From: an uncultured Pelagibacteraceae bacterium
Lineage (GTDB): Bacteria > Pseudomonadota > Alphaproteobacteria > Pelagibacterales > Pelagibacteraceae
Reading direction: 5' to 3'
NCBI GenBank assembly: GCA_902610655.1
Contig: CACLWL010000009.1
Span: 1 to 33,295 of the forward strand
Length of the DNA stretch: 33,295 nucleotides
In this document: one piece after another, positions 8,968-15,817 of the stretch
Numbering within the stretch: position 1 is the first letter of the stretch
How the letters are laid out: the number at the start of each line of letters is the position of its first letter
The notes under the pieces: model-generated
Seen by the model: only the letters and a program-made list of their open reading frames with translations
Databases searched by the model: none
What the model was told of the DNA's origin: nothing
Program-made: the position numbers and the translations under genes

Positions 8968-9696
8968 TTAATTTTGATAATCAGGTTCTTCTTTATCTAA
9001 AATTAACCTTATTTGATCTAAATGTGCTCTTCCAAGATCAGAAGGATAGTTTGACCATTCTTGTGCTGTTTTTTCTGCTACCTCGTGCGAAGCAATATTT
9101 AATTCTTTGCCAGTAGCTAAAGCTGTTAAATAAGTTTCAGCAGATTTTTCAAAATAATATAAAGCATCAAACCCATCTGAAACGGTCTCACCAGTAGTTA
9201 ATATTCCATGATTAGCCATTAACAAATTTTGTTTATTTCCTAAAGATGCTGCCATTTTTAGTGATTCTTCCTCGAAACCCATGCCACCATATTCATTATA
9301 TATAGAGACTCTATTATAAAACCTCATGGTATTTTGATCTATTGGGGGAAGAACAGGGTCTTTTAGAGCAGAAAGTGCAGTCGCATACTTTGAGTGGACA
9401 TGAAATATACACTTTGCATGAGGTACTTTTTGATGAATAGTACCATGAATATTTATTGCTGTAGCGTCTACTAGATCGGGTTTTTTTTTTAGTTCCTCAA
9501 TATTTTCTTTGTTAACCAAAATTAAATCGCTTACTTTCATTTGGCTAAAATGAATACCTGATTTATTAACTAAAAATTCATCAGTTGATCCAGGAATGCA
9601 AGCACTAAAGTGATTTGCAACTCCTTCATTCATATTTAATCTAGCTGCCCATCTAAATGTTGCTGCTAAGTCCTTTTTTAACTCTATTATTTCCAT
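8968..9696 (-). CDS. Class II aldolase/adducin-family protein
   Basis: The 242-residue protein matches the class II aldolase/adducin fold (PF00596). The zinc ligands are visible as H99 and H101 in IFHVHSKYA and H163 in ANHGIL. The acid/base Glu of sugar-phosphate aldolases normally lies four residues before a His in a segment like SEWxxH; here the equivalent segment is DATAINIHG, with Ala80 at that position. This matches the adducin-like branch common in alphaproteobacteria, for which no general reaction is established, rather than fuculose or ribulose-phosphate aldolases. It is first of the leftward gene run and diverges from the BKACE gene with only 33 bases between start codons. Confidence 0.85.
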   Translation of the reverse strand: MEIIELKKDLAATFRWAARLNMNEGVANHFSACIPGSTDEFLVNKSGIHFSQMKVSDLILVNKENIEELKKKPDLVDATAINIHGTIHQKVPHAKCIFHVHSKYATALSALKDPVLPPIDQNTMRFYNRVSIYNEYGGMGFEEESLKMAASLGNKQNLLMANHGILTTGETVSDGFDALYYFEKSAETYLTALATGKELNIASHEVAEKTAQEWSNYPSDLGRAHLDQIRLILDKEEPDYQN

Positions 9697-9698
9697 TT

Positions 9699-9722
9699 TA
9701 ATTATATTAAACTATATCATTA
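9699..9722. promoter_or_regulatory. Palindrome in the 33-base gap between two divergent start codons
   Basis: The sequence reads TAAT-T-ATAT-TAAACT-ATAT-C-ATTA, an interrupted dyad centred almost exactly between the class II aldolase-like ATG (9696, minus) and the BKACE ATG (9730, plus). Neither start has a Shine-Dalgarno sequence, so promoters must overlap and leaders must be very short. It could be an operator or merely A+T-rich chance. Confidence 0.35.
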
Positions 9723-9729
9723 ATAAAAT

Positions 9730-10614
9730 ATGAACAATAAAGTATTTATTTCATGCGCAGTTACGGGATCAGGAGATACAGCTAAAAAGCATCCAGATTT
9801 ACCTAAGACACCAGAACAAATTGCTAAATCTGCGATCGAAGCGGCAAAAGCAGGAGCCGCAATAGCTCATGTGCATGTTAGAGAAGAAGATGGAACACCC
9901 AGTAGAAGACTAGAATTATATAAAGAGGTAGTCGATAGAATTAGGTCATCAGACACTGATGTAGTTTTAAATTTGACTACAGGAATGGGTGGGGATTTAG
10001 ATATTGGCGAGAATAGTCCGCTTCAGTTTGGTCCATTAACAGACATGGTAAACGTAATGGAGAGAATAGAAAATGCAGAACAATTTCTGCCAGAAATATG
10101 TACATTAGATTGTGGGACTTTAAATTTTGGAGATGGATCTGTGATCACAGTTAATACACCGAGAGATTTAAGGAAAGCTGCTAAGAGATTACAAGAAATA
10201 AAAGTAAAGCCTGAGATTGAGGCGTTTGATCTTGGAAATATGTGGTTCGGAGCACAACTTTATGAAGAGGGATTGTTAAGCGATCCTCCAATGTTTCAAA
10301 TGTGTCTAGGTATTCCATGGGGTGCTCCAGCTACTACATCAGCTATGCAGGCTATGAAAGATATAATGCCTAAAGAAGCGGTATGGTCAGGTTTTGCAAT
10401 TTCAAAAAACGAGATGCCTTATGTAGCACAAACTGTGGTAATGGGAGGAAATCCTAGAGTAGGACTTGAAGATAATCTTTATATTTCAAAAGGAAAGCTT
10501 GCAACAAATGCTCAATTAGTTGAGAAAGCCAGAAGGATTGTTGAAGACCTAGGTGCATCTATAATGACACCTAAAGAAACAAGAGAAAAATTAAAATTGG
10601 TTAAACACAATTAA
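9730..10614 (+). CDS. BKACE-family beta-keto acid cleavage enzyme
   Basis: The 294-residue protein fits the DUF849/BKACE family (PF05853), zinc enzymes that condense a beta-keto acid with acetyl-CoA and release acetoacetyl-CoA (or a CoA ester) plus a shortened product; the founding member is 3-keto-5-aminohexanoate cleavage enzyme Kce. Visible: the metal pair H47 and H49 in AHVHVREEDG, the LNLTTGMGG strand (residues 81-89), the EAFDLGNM strand, and the conserved end GGNPRVGLEDN followed by the ATNAQLVEKA helix. Some alphaproteobacterial members cleave 3-dehydrocarnitine to glycine betaine. A gamma-butyrobetaine dioxygenase-like gene 1.7 kb away and a betaine-type ABC ATPase make that activity attractive here, but the active-site subtype cannot be settled by eye. 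Confidence 0.9.
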   Translation: MNNKVFISCAVTGSGDTAKKHPDLPKTPEQIAKSAIEAAKAGAAIAHVHVREEDGTPSRRLELYKEVVDRIRSSDTDVVLNLTTGMGGDLDIGENSPLQFGPLTDMVNVMERIENAEQFLPEICTLDCGTLNFGDGSVITVNTPRDLRKAAKRLQEIKVKPEIEAFDLGNMWFGAQLYEEGLLSDPPMFQMCLGIPWGAPATTSAMQAMKDIMPKEAVWSGFAISKNEMPYVAQTVVMGGNPRVGLEDNLYISKGKLATNAQLVEKARRIVEDLGASIMTPKETREKLKLVKHN

Positions 10615-10697
10615 ATATTAAATTTTAAAATATTAACTGTGGCAACTTGCACTAATAATTAAATTGATATCCTAAGTTTTAATATTACATACACCTC

Positions 10698-11132
10698 ATG
10701 AAATCATTACTTAAAACACTAATTCTAGTAACACTATTCTTTATTCCAAACTTGGCTATTGCAGCTGACGTCACTATAGAAATGCTTAATAAACAAGGTA
10801 AAGAAAGCATGGTCTATTCACAAAAAATTGTAAATATTAACGTTGGTGATACTGTTTTTTGGAAAGCTACAACTAAAGGCCACAATGTTCAGTTTATGAA
10901 GGGCGGGGTTCCAGATGGTGTAGAAAAATTCAAATCGAAAATGAACAAAGATACAGAGTATACATTTACAGTACCTGGTATTTACGCTTATTGGTGCACA
11001 CCACATAAAAGCATGGGAATGATTGGTTTTGTAGTAGTTGGTGGAGATAAATCTAATTTAGAGGCTATTAAATCTCTTAAATTCTTTGGTAAATCAAAAA
11101 AAATTGCACCTGATCTTATAAGCAAACTTTAA
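10698..11132 (+). CDS. Pseudoazurin-type blue copper protein, exported
   Basis: The 144-residue protein starts with a clear signal peptide (Lys at 2, 6, hydrophobic 7-20, AIAA cleavage near 22-23), so it acts in the periplasm. The mature part is a cupredoxin with all four type 1 copper ligands: H62 (GHNV), C100, H103 and M108 in YWCTPHKSMGM. The spacing Cys-2-His-4-Met and the C-terminal helical extension after residue 115 are those of pseudoazurins. Pseudoazurins shuttle electrons from the bc1 complex to periplasmic reductases, classically nitrite or nitrous oxide reductase; none lies in the window. It stands alone, 83 bases after the BKACE gene, and converges on the ProV-like gene. The redox partner is unknown. 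Confidence 0.9.
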   Translation: MKSLLKTLILVTLFFIPNLAIAADVTIEMLNKQGKESMVYSQKIVNINVGDTVFWKATTKGHNVQFMKGGVPDGVEKFKSKMNKDTEYTFTVPGIYAYWCTPHKSMGMIGFVVVGGDKSNLEAIKSLKFFGKSKKIAPDLISKL

Positions 11133-11141
11133 TTTAATATT

Positions 11142-12188
11142 TTATTTAACTACTTCTTTTAAGTTTTCTTTGGCTAAAGCTTTAGATAATTCATTTTGGG
11201 TTAAATACCCTTTAACATTTCCACTTTTGTCAACAACTTCACAATTTGCGTTAGAGCAAACAACCTGAGGTAAGAATTCTTCTAAAAATTGGTCCTCATT
11301 TACTTTTACTGTATTGTTTTTATCTATTTCATCAGACTCACTTACTGATTTCATTATAATCTTTGCTTTAATTACTTTTGCCCGATTAACATCTTTTACA
11401 AAGGCTGCAACATAATCATCAGCAGGTTTCATTATTATCTCAATCGGTGTTCCTACTTGAACCAATCTTCCACCATTTAAAATACCTATGTGATCTCCCA
11501 GTTTTAAAGATTCATCTAAATCGTGTGTAATGAAAACTATTGTTTTTTTTAATTCTCCTTGCAAGTCTAGTAACTGTTTTTGCATATCACTTCTAATTAA
11601 AGGATCTAGAGCTGAAAATGCTTCATCCATCAACAAAATATCAGTATCAGTAGCGAGTGCTCTTGCTAGTCCTACTCTTTGTTGCATACCCCCTGATAGT
11701 TGATTTGGATATTGATTTTCAAATCCGCTTAAGCCTACAGCTTCTATTTTTTCCATTGCAACTTTATTTTTATCCTCAAGTTTTCTCCCCTGAACCTCAA
11801 GTCCGTATCCAACATTTTCCAAAACTGTTTTATGTGGAAATAAACCAAATCTTTGAAAGACCATACTCATTTTATGTCTTCTAAAATCTATTAGTTTTTT
11901 TTTATCTAAACTCATTACATCAGTGCCTTCTACGGATACCACTCCTGATGTTGGGTCAATTAATCTATTGATATGCCTTATTAAAGTAGATTTTCCAGAA
12001 CCAGATAGACCCATGCACACGAAGGTTTCGCCCTCATCAATTTTAAGAGAAACATTATCCAGACCAACTGTATGTCCTGTTTTTTCTAAAACTTCTTCTT
12101 TAGATGCCCCATCTTGAACCATTGGCAATATCTTTTTTGGATTAGGGCCAAAAATTTTATAAACGTTATTTATTTCAATTTTATTCAT
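11142..12188 (-). CDS. ProV/OpuAA-type ABC ATPase for betaine-like osmolytes
   Basis: The 348-residue protein is the ATPase of a quaternary-amine (glycine betaine/proline/carnitine) uptake system. The N-terminal region NVYKIFGPNPKKILPMV with a GASKEEVLEKTGHTVG helix (28-42) is specific to ProV/OpuAA. ABC motifs follow: Walker A GLSGSGKST (near 60-68), signature LSGGMQQR (near 163-170), Walker B ILLMDEAFSALD and the switch His in FITHDLDE. The last 80 residues resemble a CBS-type regulatory domain but are short and diverged. No permease or binding-protein gene is adjacent, so it is an orphan unless partners lie elsewhere. It diverges from the gamma-butyrobetaine dioxygenase-like gene across 135 bases. 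Confidence 0.88.
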   Translation of the reverse strand: MNKIEINNVYKIFGPNPKKILPMVQDGASKEEVLEKTGHTVGLDNVSLKIDEGETFVCMGLSGSGKSTLIRHINRLIDPTSGVVSVEGTDVMSLDKKKLIDFRRHKMSMVFQRFGLFPHKTVLENVGYGLEVQGRKLEDKNKVAMEKIEAVGLSGFENQYPNQLSGGMQQRVGLARALATDTDILLMDEAFSALDPLIRSDMQKQLLDLQGELKKTIVFITHDLDESLKLGDHIGILNGGRLVQVGTPIEIIMKPADDYVAAFVKDVNRAKVIKAKIIMKSVSESDEIDKNNTVKVNEDQFLEEFLPQVVCSNANCEVVDKSGNVKGYLTQNELSKALAKENLKEVVK

Positions 12189-12246
12189 TTTTTACAATGT
12201 TTTAACAGCTGTGTTTATTTCTTGCAAAGTATCTAATTTAAATTTT

Positions 12247-12272
12247 AAGCATTACTAAAATAATAAATGCTT
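12247..12272. promoter_or_regulatory. Inverted repeat in the proV-like/BBOX divergent region
   Basis: AAGCATT (12247-12253) and AATGCTT (12266-12272) form a perfect 7-bp inverted repeat with a 12-base spacer, between the two divergent genes and upstream of the BBOX promoter elements. It may be an operator site shared by both genes. The rest of 12189-12323 is A+T-rich with no other structure that I can see. Confidence 0.35.
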
Positions 12273-12285
12273 TATCAACTATAAA

Positions 12286-12313
12286 TTGCATTGAAAATGT
12301 AAATAAGTATAAT
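12286..12313 (+). promoter_or_regulatory. Probable sigma-70-type promoter of the gamma-butyrobetaine dioxygenase-like gene
   Basis: TTGCAT at 12286-12291 and a consensus TATAAT at 12308-12313 are separated by 16 bases. Transcription would begin near 12320, only a few bases before the ATG at 12324. A nearly leaderless mRNA would explain why no Shine-Dalgarno sequence is present. Confidence 0.5.
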
Positions 12314-12323
12314 AAGTTTTATC

Positions 12324-13448
12324 ATGGCAGGTATTTCAAAACTTGAAAAAAACGGAACATATCTAAAAGTAATTTGGGATGATGGTGAGGAAAGTAAATT
12401 TAATTATATGTGGCTCAGAGACAATTGTCCAACCGCCCATGACAAAGATTCAAGACATAGGATGTTTGATATTTTAAAAGTATCAAAAGATATAAATCCA
12501 AAAAAATATACAATAAATACTAATGGCAAATTAGAAATAGAATGGAGTGAAGGAGAGCATACAAGTCATTACGATATTAATTGGTTAAGAGAAAATTGTT
12601 ATACTATCAAAAATAAACAAAAATATATTTCTCCCTATAAACTTTGGGATAATTCTCTTCAGAACGATATTAAATCAATTAGCATTGACTGTGATGAAAT
12701 CATGTCTTCAAATGAAGGACTTGTAAAATGGTTAAAACTTTTACATTTTAAAGGGATTGCAATAGTCAATAACGCACCCACCAAGGAAAAATCGGCTTTT
12801 GAAGTATTAAATAGAATTAGTCATACAAGAGAAACTTTTTTTAAAACACCTTTTGAAGTTATAAATGTTCCAAAACCTAATAATTCTGCATATACAGCTC
12901 ATGCATTAAAAAATCATATGGATTTACCATGGTTCGAAAATCCTCCTGGTTATCAGTTTCTGCACTGTTTGATTAATTCAGCAAATGGAGGGGACTCTTC
13001 AGCTGTAGATGGATTTGCTGTGGCGGAATATTTGAGAAAGAGTGAAAAAGATATTTTTGAGACATTGGTAAGTGTGCCACTTAAATTTAGAGATAAAGAT
13101 TATACCCAACAATCTCATAGAAGTTTTTATGCTCCAGCAGTAAGTCTTACTAAAGATGGAGATTTTAATGACATTAGGTTCAGTGTGGCAACTATGGATG
13201 CTCTTGATTGTCATCCAGATGTGATGGACAAAGTATATTCTGCTCACCACAGATTTGGCAATCTATTACATGACGATAAATTTGTTATTAGATTTAGATT
13301 AAATCCTGGCGATATTTACTCATTTAATAATAGAAGAGTTTTACATGGTAGAACTGCTTTTGATCCAAATTCAGGCCACAGACACTTACAAGGATACTAT
13401 ATTGACCGAGATGAAATTATAGGGAGATTGAGTTATTTAATTAAATAA
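12324..13448 (+). CDS. Gamma-butyrobetaine dioxygenase-like 2-oxoglutarate/Fe(II) oxygenase
   Basis: The 374-residue protein has the two-domain layout of gamma-butyrobetaine dioxygenase (BBOX) and trimethyllysine dioxygenase: a GBBH-like N-terminal domain (about 1-100, with WLRDNCPTAHD and a second WLRENC) and a TauD-type oxygenase domain. The Fe(II) triad is H198 and D200 in NHMDLPW plus H341 in RVLHGRTAF, and R353 in GHRHLQGYY should bind 2-oxoglutarate. The QFLHCLINSANGG stretch is characteristic. Known members hydroxylate gamma-butyrobetaine to L-carnitine. Of the N-terminal zinc cysteines of animal BBOX, only C35 is retained here; Thr and His occupy the following positions. The substrate is inferred; trimethyllysine or another betaine is not excluded. 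Confidence 0.87.
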   Translation: MAGISKLEKNGTYLKVIWDDGEESKFNYMWLRDNCPTAHDKDSRHRMFDILKVSKDINPKKYTINTNGKLEIEWSEGEHTSHYDINWLRENCYTIKNKQKYISPYKLWDNSLQNDIKSISIDCDEIMSSNEGLVKWLKLLHFKGIAIVNNAPTKEKSAFEVLNRISHTRETFFKTPFEVINVPKPNNSAYTAHALKNHMDLPWFENPPGYQFLHCLINSANGGDSSAVDGFAVAEYLRKSEKDIFETLVSVPLKFRDKDYTQQSHRSFYAPAVSLTKDGDFNDIRFSVATMDALDCHPDVMDKVYSAHHRFGNLLHDDKFVIRFRLNPGDIYSFNNRRVLHGRTAFDPNSGHRHLQGYYIDRDEIIGRLSYLIK

Positions 13449-13449
13449 A

Positions 13450-14103
13450 TTAAAGATTTTCAAAAATGAGATTTTTATTTGAATGTTTATCTCTTACTTC
13501 TTTATCTTTGATAGTATAAAAATATAAAGACTTATTTAATTTGTTAATTGTTTTATTGTTAATAAATTTTTTCTCTAAAACCAGTATTTTTAAATATTTT
13601 AATTTGCTTTTTTTAATAATTTTTTTGATAGAGGTGCTTGATGAAAAAATAATTCCTAGGTTTAAATTTCTATTTATTTTGTAAATATTTTTAATATTTT
13701 TTTCATTAAAAGAGGTTATACAAAATTTTTTTAGTTTTTTTGTTAGTTTTACTAAATTAATTAGATTTTTTTTTGAAAAATTAGATTTTATTTCTAACAT
13801 TAAAAATTTTCTTTTAGATATTTTGATTAAGTCAATAAGTTTAGGAATATCTACATTAAATTTGCCTGCAATTACTTTTATTTCATTATAATTGGTATTT
13901 TTAATAAGTTTTGAGCTTTTAAATTTTTTTAGACTAAAATCATGAAAACATATGATTTCATTATCACGTGTTGTATGTAAGTCTGTCTCTATTCCATATT
14001 TTTTTTTAAAACAATATCTAAATGCATTTAGTGTGTTTTCTTTAAAATTTTTTTTTGCTAAACCTCTATGAATTAATTTAAGACTTTGAAAATTAGATCT
14101 CAT
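13450..14103 (-). CDS. Glycerophosphodiester phosphodiesterase family protein
   Basis: From the ATG at 14103 the protein has 217 residues and shows the GDPD pattern: LIHRG, KENTLNAF, GIETDLHTTRDNEIICFHD, where His-Arg-Gly, Glu-x-Asp and the later His are catalytic or metal-binding, and LEIKS further on. The enzyme hydrolyses glycerophosphodiesters to glycerol-3-phosphate and an alcohol such as choline. I prefer 14103 over the in-frame ATG at 14124 because AAGAAAGG lies directly upstream of it. It overlaps the end of the beta-hydroxyacid dehydrogenase gene by 11 bases and is probably co-translated. The protein is extremely rich in Lys, Asn, Ile and Phe and short for the family. No signal peptide. 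Confidence 0.82.
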   Translation of the reverse strand: MRSNFQSLKLIHRGLAKKNFKENTLNAFRYCFKKKYGIETDLHTTRDNEIICFHDFSLKKFKSSKLIKNTNYNEIKVIAGKFNVDIPKLIDLIKISKRKFLMLEIKSNFSKKNLINLVKLTKKLKKFCITSFNEKNIKNIYKINRNLNLGIIFSSSTSIKKIIKKSKLKYLKILVLEKKFINNKTINKLNKSLYFYTIKDKEVRDKHSNKNLIFENL

Positions 14104-15034
14104 AACCTTTCTTTTCAGGCTCATTATCTATTAATTCACTTGGAAATCCTTTTGCACGAAAATTAATACTATTTAAATCTTCCATTCGCTTAACAATCAT
14201 TGACGACCAAGCTCGTGGCCCGTATTTTTCTAGGCCGTCTTTAAACGTTTTCACAATCAACGGAGATAATTCCAATGATGCATTTAGTTTTTTTGCTAAA
14301 TTGTTAAATAACGAGGTATCTTTTAAAACCAAGTCCATTGTAAAATTAATATTATAAGAACCATTAAGTATAACCTGACTCTCGGTTTCATGAACAAATG
14401 AATTACCAGATGAAACCATAATTCCTTTAAAAGTTTTCTCTAGATCTAAATTTGATTTTTTTGCAACTGTCCATGCTTCACCTAAAGCAACCAAATGAGC
14501 TGACGCCAAATAATTAGTTATAACCTTTAAAACTGTTGCGGAACCTAAACCACCTGTATGAAGAATTTTTTCACCCATTGCCGAAAGTATTGGTAAAATT
14601 TTTTCAAACGCGACCCTATCTCCACCGACAAAGATTGCAATATTTCCAGTAGCTGCTCTATGACACCCGCCGCTAACAGGGCCATCTAATGCAATTGCTT
14701 TTTTTTCATTTACTAGTTTACCCATTCTTTTTACATCGTTTTCATCTGAAGTGCTCATTTCAAGCCAAACCTTATCTTTTGACAATCCTGCAATTACACC
14801 ATCATCTGACTCCATTACTTGCTTACATGCATCTGGCGATGGTAGACACGTAATTACAACATCAACTGTTTCAGCTAATTCTTTTGGATTTTTTGAAGTA
14901 TTTGCACCTTTTGATTTAAAATTATTCATTATTTCTTTATCTAAATCAAATACAGTAAGTTTAAAATTATTTCTTATCAGACTTCCAGCTAATTTACCTC
15001 CCACATTGCCTAAACCTATAAAACCTATTCTCAT
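14093..15034 (-). CDS. 3-hydroxyisobutyrate dehydrogenase-family (beta-hydroxyacid) oxidoreductase
   Basis: The 313-residue protein has the beta-hydroxyacid dehydrogenase layout: Rossmann start IGFIGLGNVGGKLAGSL (3-19), the substrate loop DGPVSGG (117-123), and the catalytic GLGSATVLKVITNYL segment with K170 and N174. The C-terminal helical domain contains MDLVLKDTSLF. Family members oxidise 3-hydroxyisobutyrate, tartronate semialdehyde, gamma-hydroxybutyrate and similar compounds with NAD(P). The substrate cannot be assigned. If the locus degrades carnitine, a 3-hydroxy dehydrogenase step is needed, but the known carnitine dehydrogenases belong to another family, so that is speculation. Its start diverges from the exported protein at 15093 by 58 bases; the GDPD gene overlaps its end. 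Confidence 0.87.
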   Translation of the reverse strand: MRIGFIGLGNVGGKLAGSLIRNNFKLTVFDLDKEIMNNFKSKGANTSKNPKELAETVDVVITCLPSPDACKQVMESDDGVIAGLSKDKVWLEMSTSDENDVKRMGKLVNEKKAIALDGPVSGGCHRAATGNIAIFVGGDRVAFEKILPILSAMGEKILHTGGLGSATVLKVITNYLASAHLVALGEAWTVAKKSNLDLEKTFKGIMVSSGNSFVHETESQVILNGSYNINFTMDLVLKDTSLFNNLAKKLNASLELSPLIVKTFKDGLEKYGPRAWSSMIVKRMEDLNSINFRAKGFPSELIDNEPEKKGYEI

Positions 15035-15092
15035 TTGCGTCCTTATTGTAAAGTTAATTTTGTTAGCTTCATGATATATTGTTTATTAAAAA

Positions 15093-15566
15093 ATGTATTT
15101 ATTAAAAAATAAAATTGTAGTTTATTTATTTTTGAGCTTATTATTTCACAGTGTCTCTAATGCGGAAATAATAAAACCCAAAAATACAATTAAGCCATTA
15201 GAAGTTGTAGAGATTCAATTGAATGGATTAAAAAATAACAATAAACCTTATGAAGATTTTGGGATTGAGCAGACTTGGGAGTTTGCCCACCCAAACAATA
15301 AGAAATATACTGGTCCATTAGAAAAGTTTAAATCAATGCTTAAAAGTGAAATGTATGTGATGTTAATTAACCACATAGAGTACAAAATAGATATAGTATC
15401 TATTTCTGAAAAAACTATGTCCTATAAAGTTACAGTTTTAGATGATAAGAAAAAATACTACGAATTCGATTGGATAGTGCAGAAATATGATAAGTCTGGG
15501 CCACTTGAAAACTGTTGGTTGACAACTGGTGTTTCTCAACCTTTATTATTAGGATCGTCAATCTAA
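15093..15566 (+). CDS. Exported DUF4864-like protein
   Basis: The 157-residue protein starts with a signal peptide (hydrophobic residues 8-22, SNA cleavage near 24), so it is periplasmic or membrane-anchored. The mature part has an IKPLEVVEIQLNGLKNNN helix, followed by WEFAHPNNKKYTGPLEKFKSML and a beta-rich end, resembling DUF4864 proteins (NTF2-like fold). No catalytic function is known to me. The next gene starts with ATG directly after its stop codon TAA, so these two are translationally coupled, and the flavoenzyme cluster follows 45 bases later. Confidence 0.7.
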   Translation: MYLLKNKIVVYLFLSLLFHSVSNAEIIKPKNTIKPLEVVEIQLNGLKNNNKPYEDFGIEQTWEFAHPNNKKYTGPLEKFKSMLKSEMYVMLINHIEYKIDIVSISEKTMSYKVTVLDDKKKYYEFDWIVQKYDKSGPLENCWLTTGVSQPLLLGSSI

Positions 15567-15773
15567 ATGAGAAAAAAACCTTTCTATGAAAGAATTCCAA
15601 TTTTAATGATTATTTTGTGTGTACCAACAATAGGATCTACCCAGTTGGGTTGGTATTTCTTTGGTAAACAATTTGGTTTAAACTTGGGTATGGTTGTGGG
15701 AGCAATAAGTGTAACCGTAGCTGCGTATTTAATGTATATTAAAGGTTGGAGAGATGGAGACGACGATTATTAA
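15567..15773 (+). CDS. Small two-helix membrane protein
   Basis: A 68-residue protein with a basic N terminus (MRKKPFYER) and two hydrophobic segments (about 10-32 and 37-57), ending in the acidic tail GWRDGDDDY. It starts on the base after the preceding stop. I do not recognise a family. Tight coupling to the exported protein upstream and its position before a dehydrogenase/ETF operon suggest a membrane-associated helper, but nothing in the sequence shows that. Confidence 0.7.
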   Translation: MRKKPFYERIPILMIILCVPTIGSTQLGWYFFGKQFGLNLGMVVGAISVTVAAYLMYIKGWRDGDDDY

Positions 15774-15817
15774 AATTTTGTTTCGTTCAAATCGAAAATC
15801 TAGTAGGAATCTGATTT

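Noticed and set aside
10615..10697. A/T-rich repeats between BKACE and pseudoazurin as a hairpin
   Set aside because: AATATT-like repeats occur by chance in this composition and form no stable stem; no promoter with correct spacing was found either.
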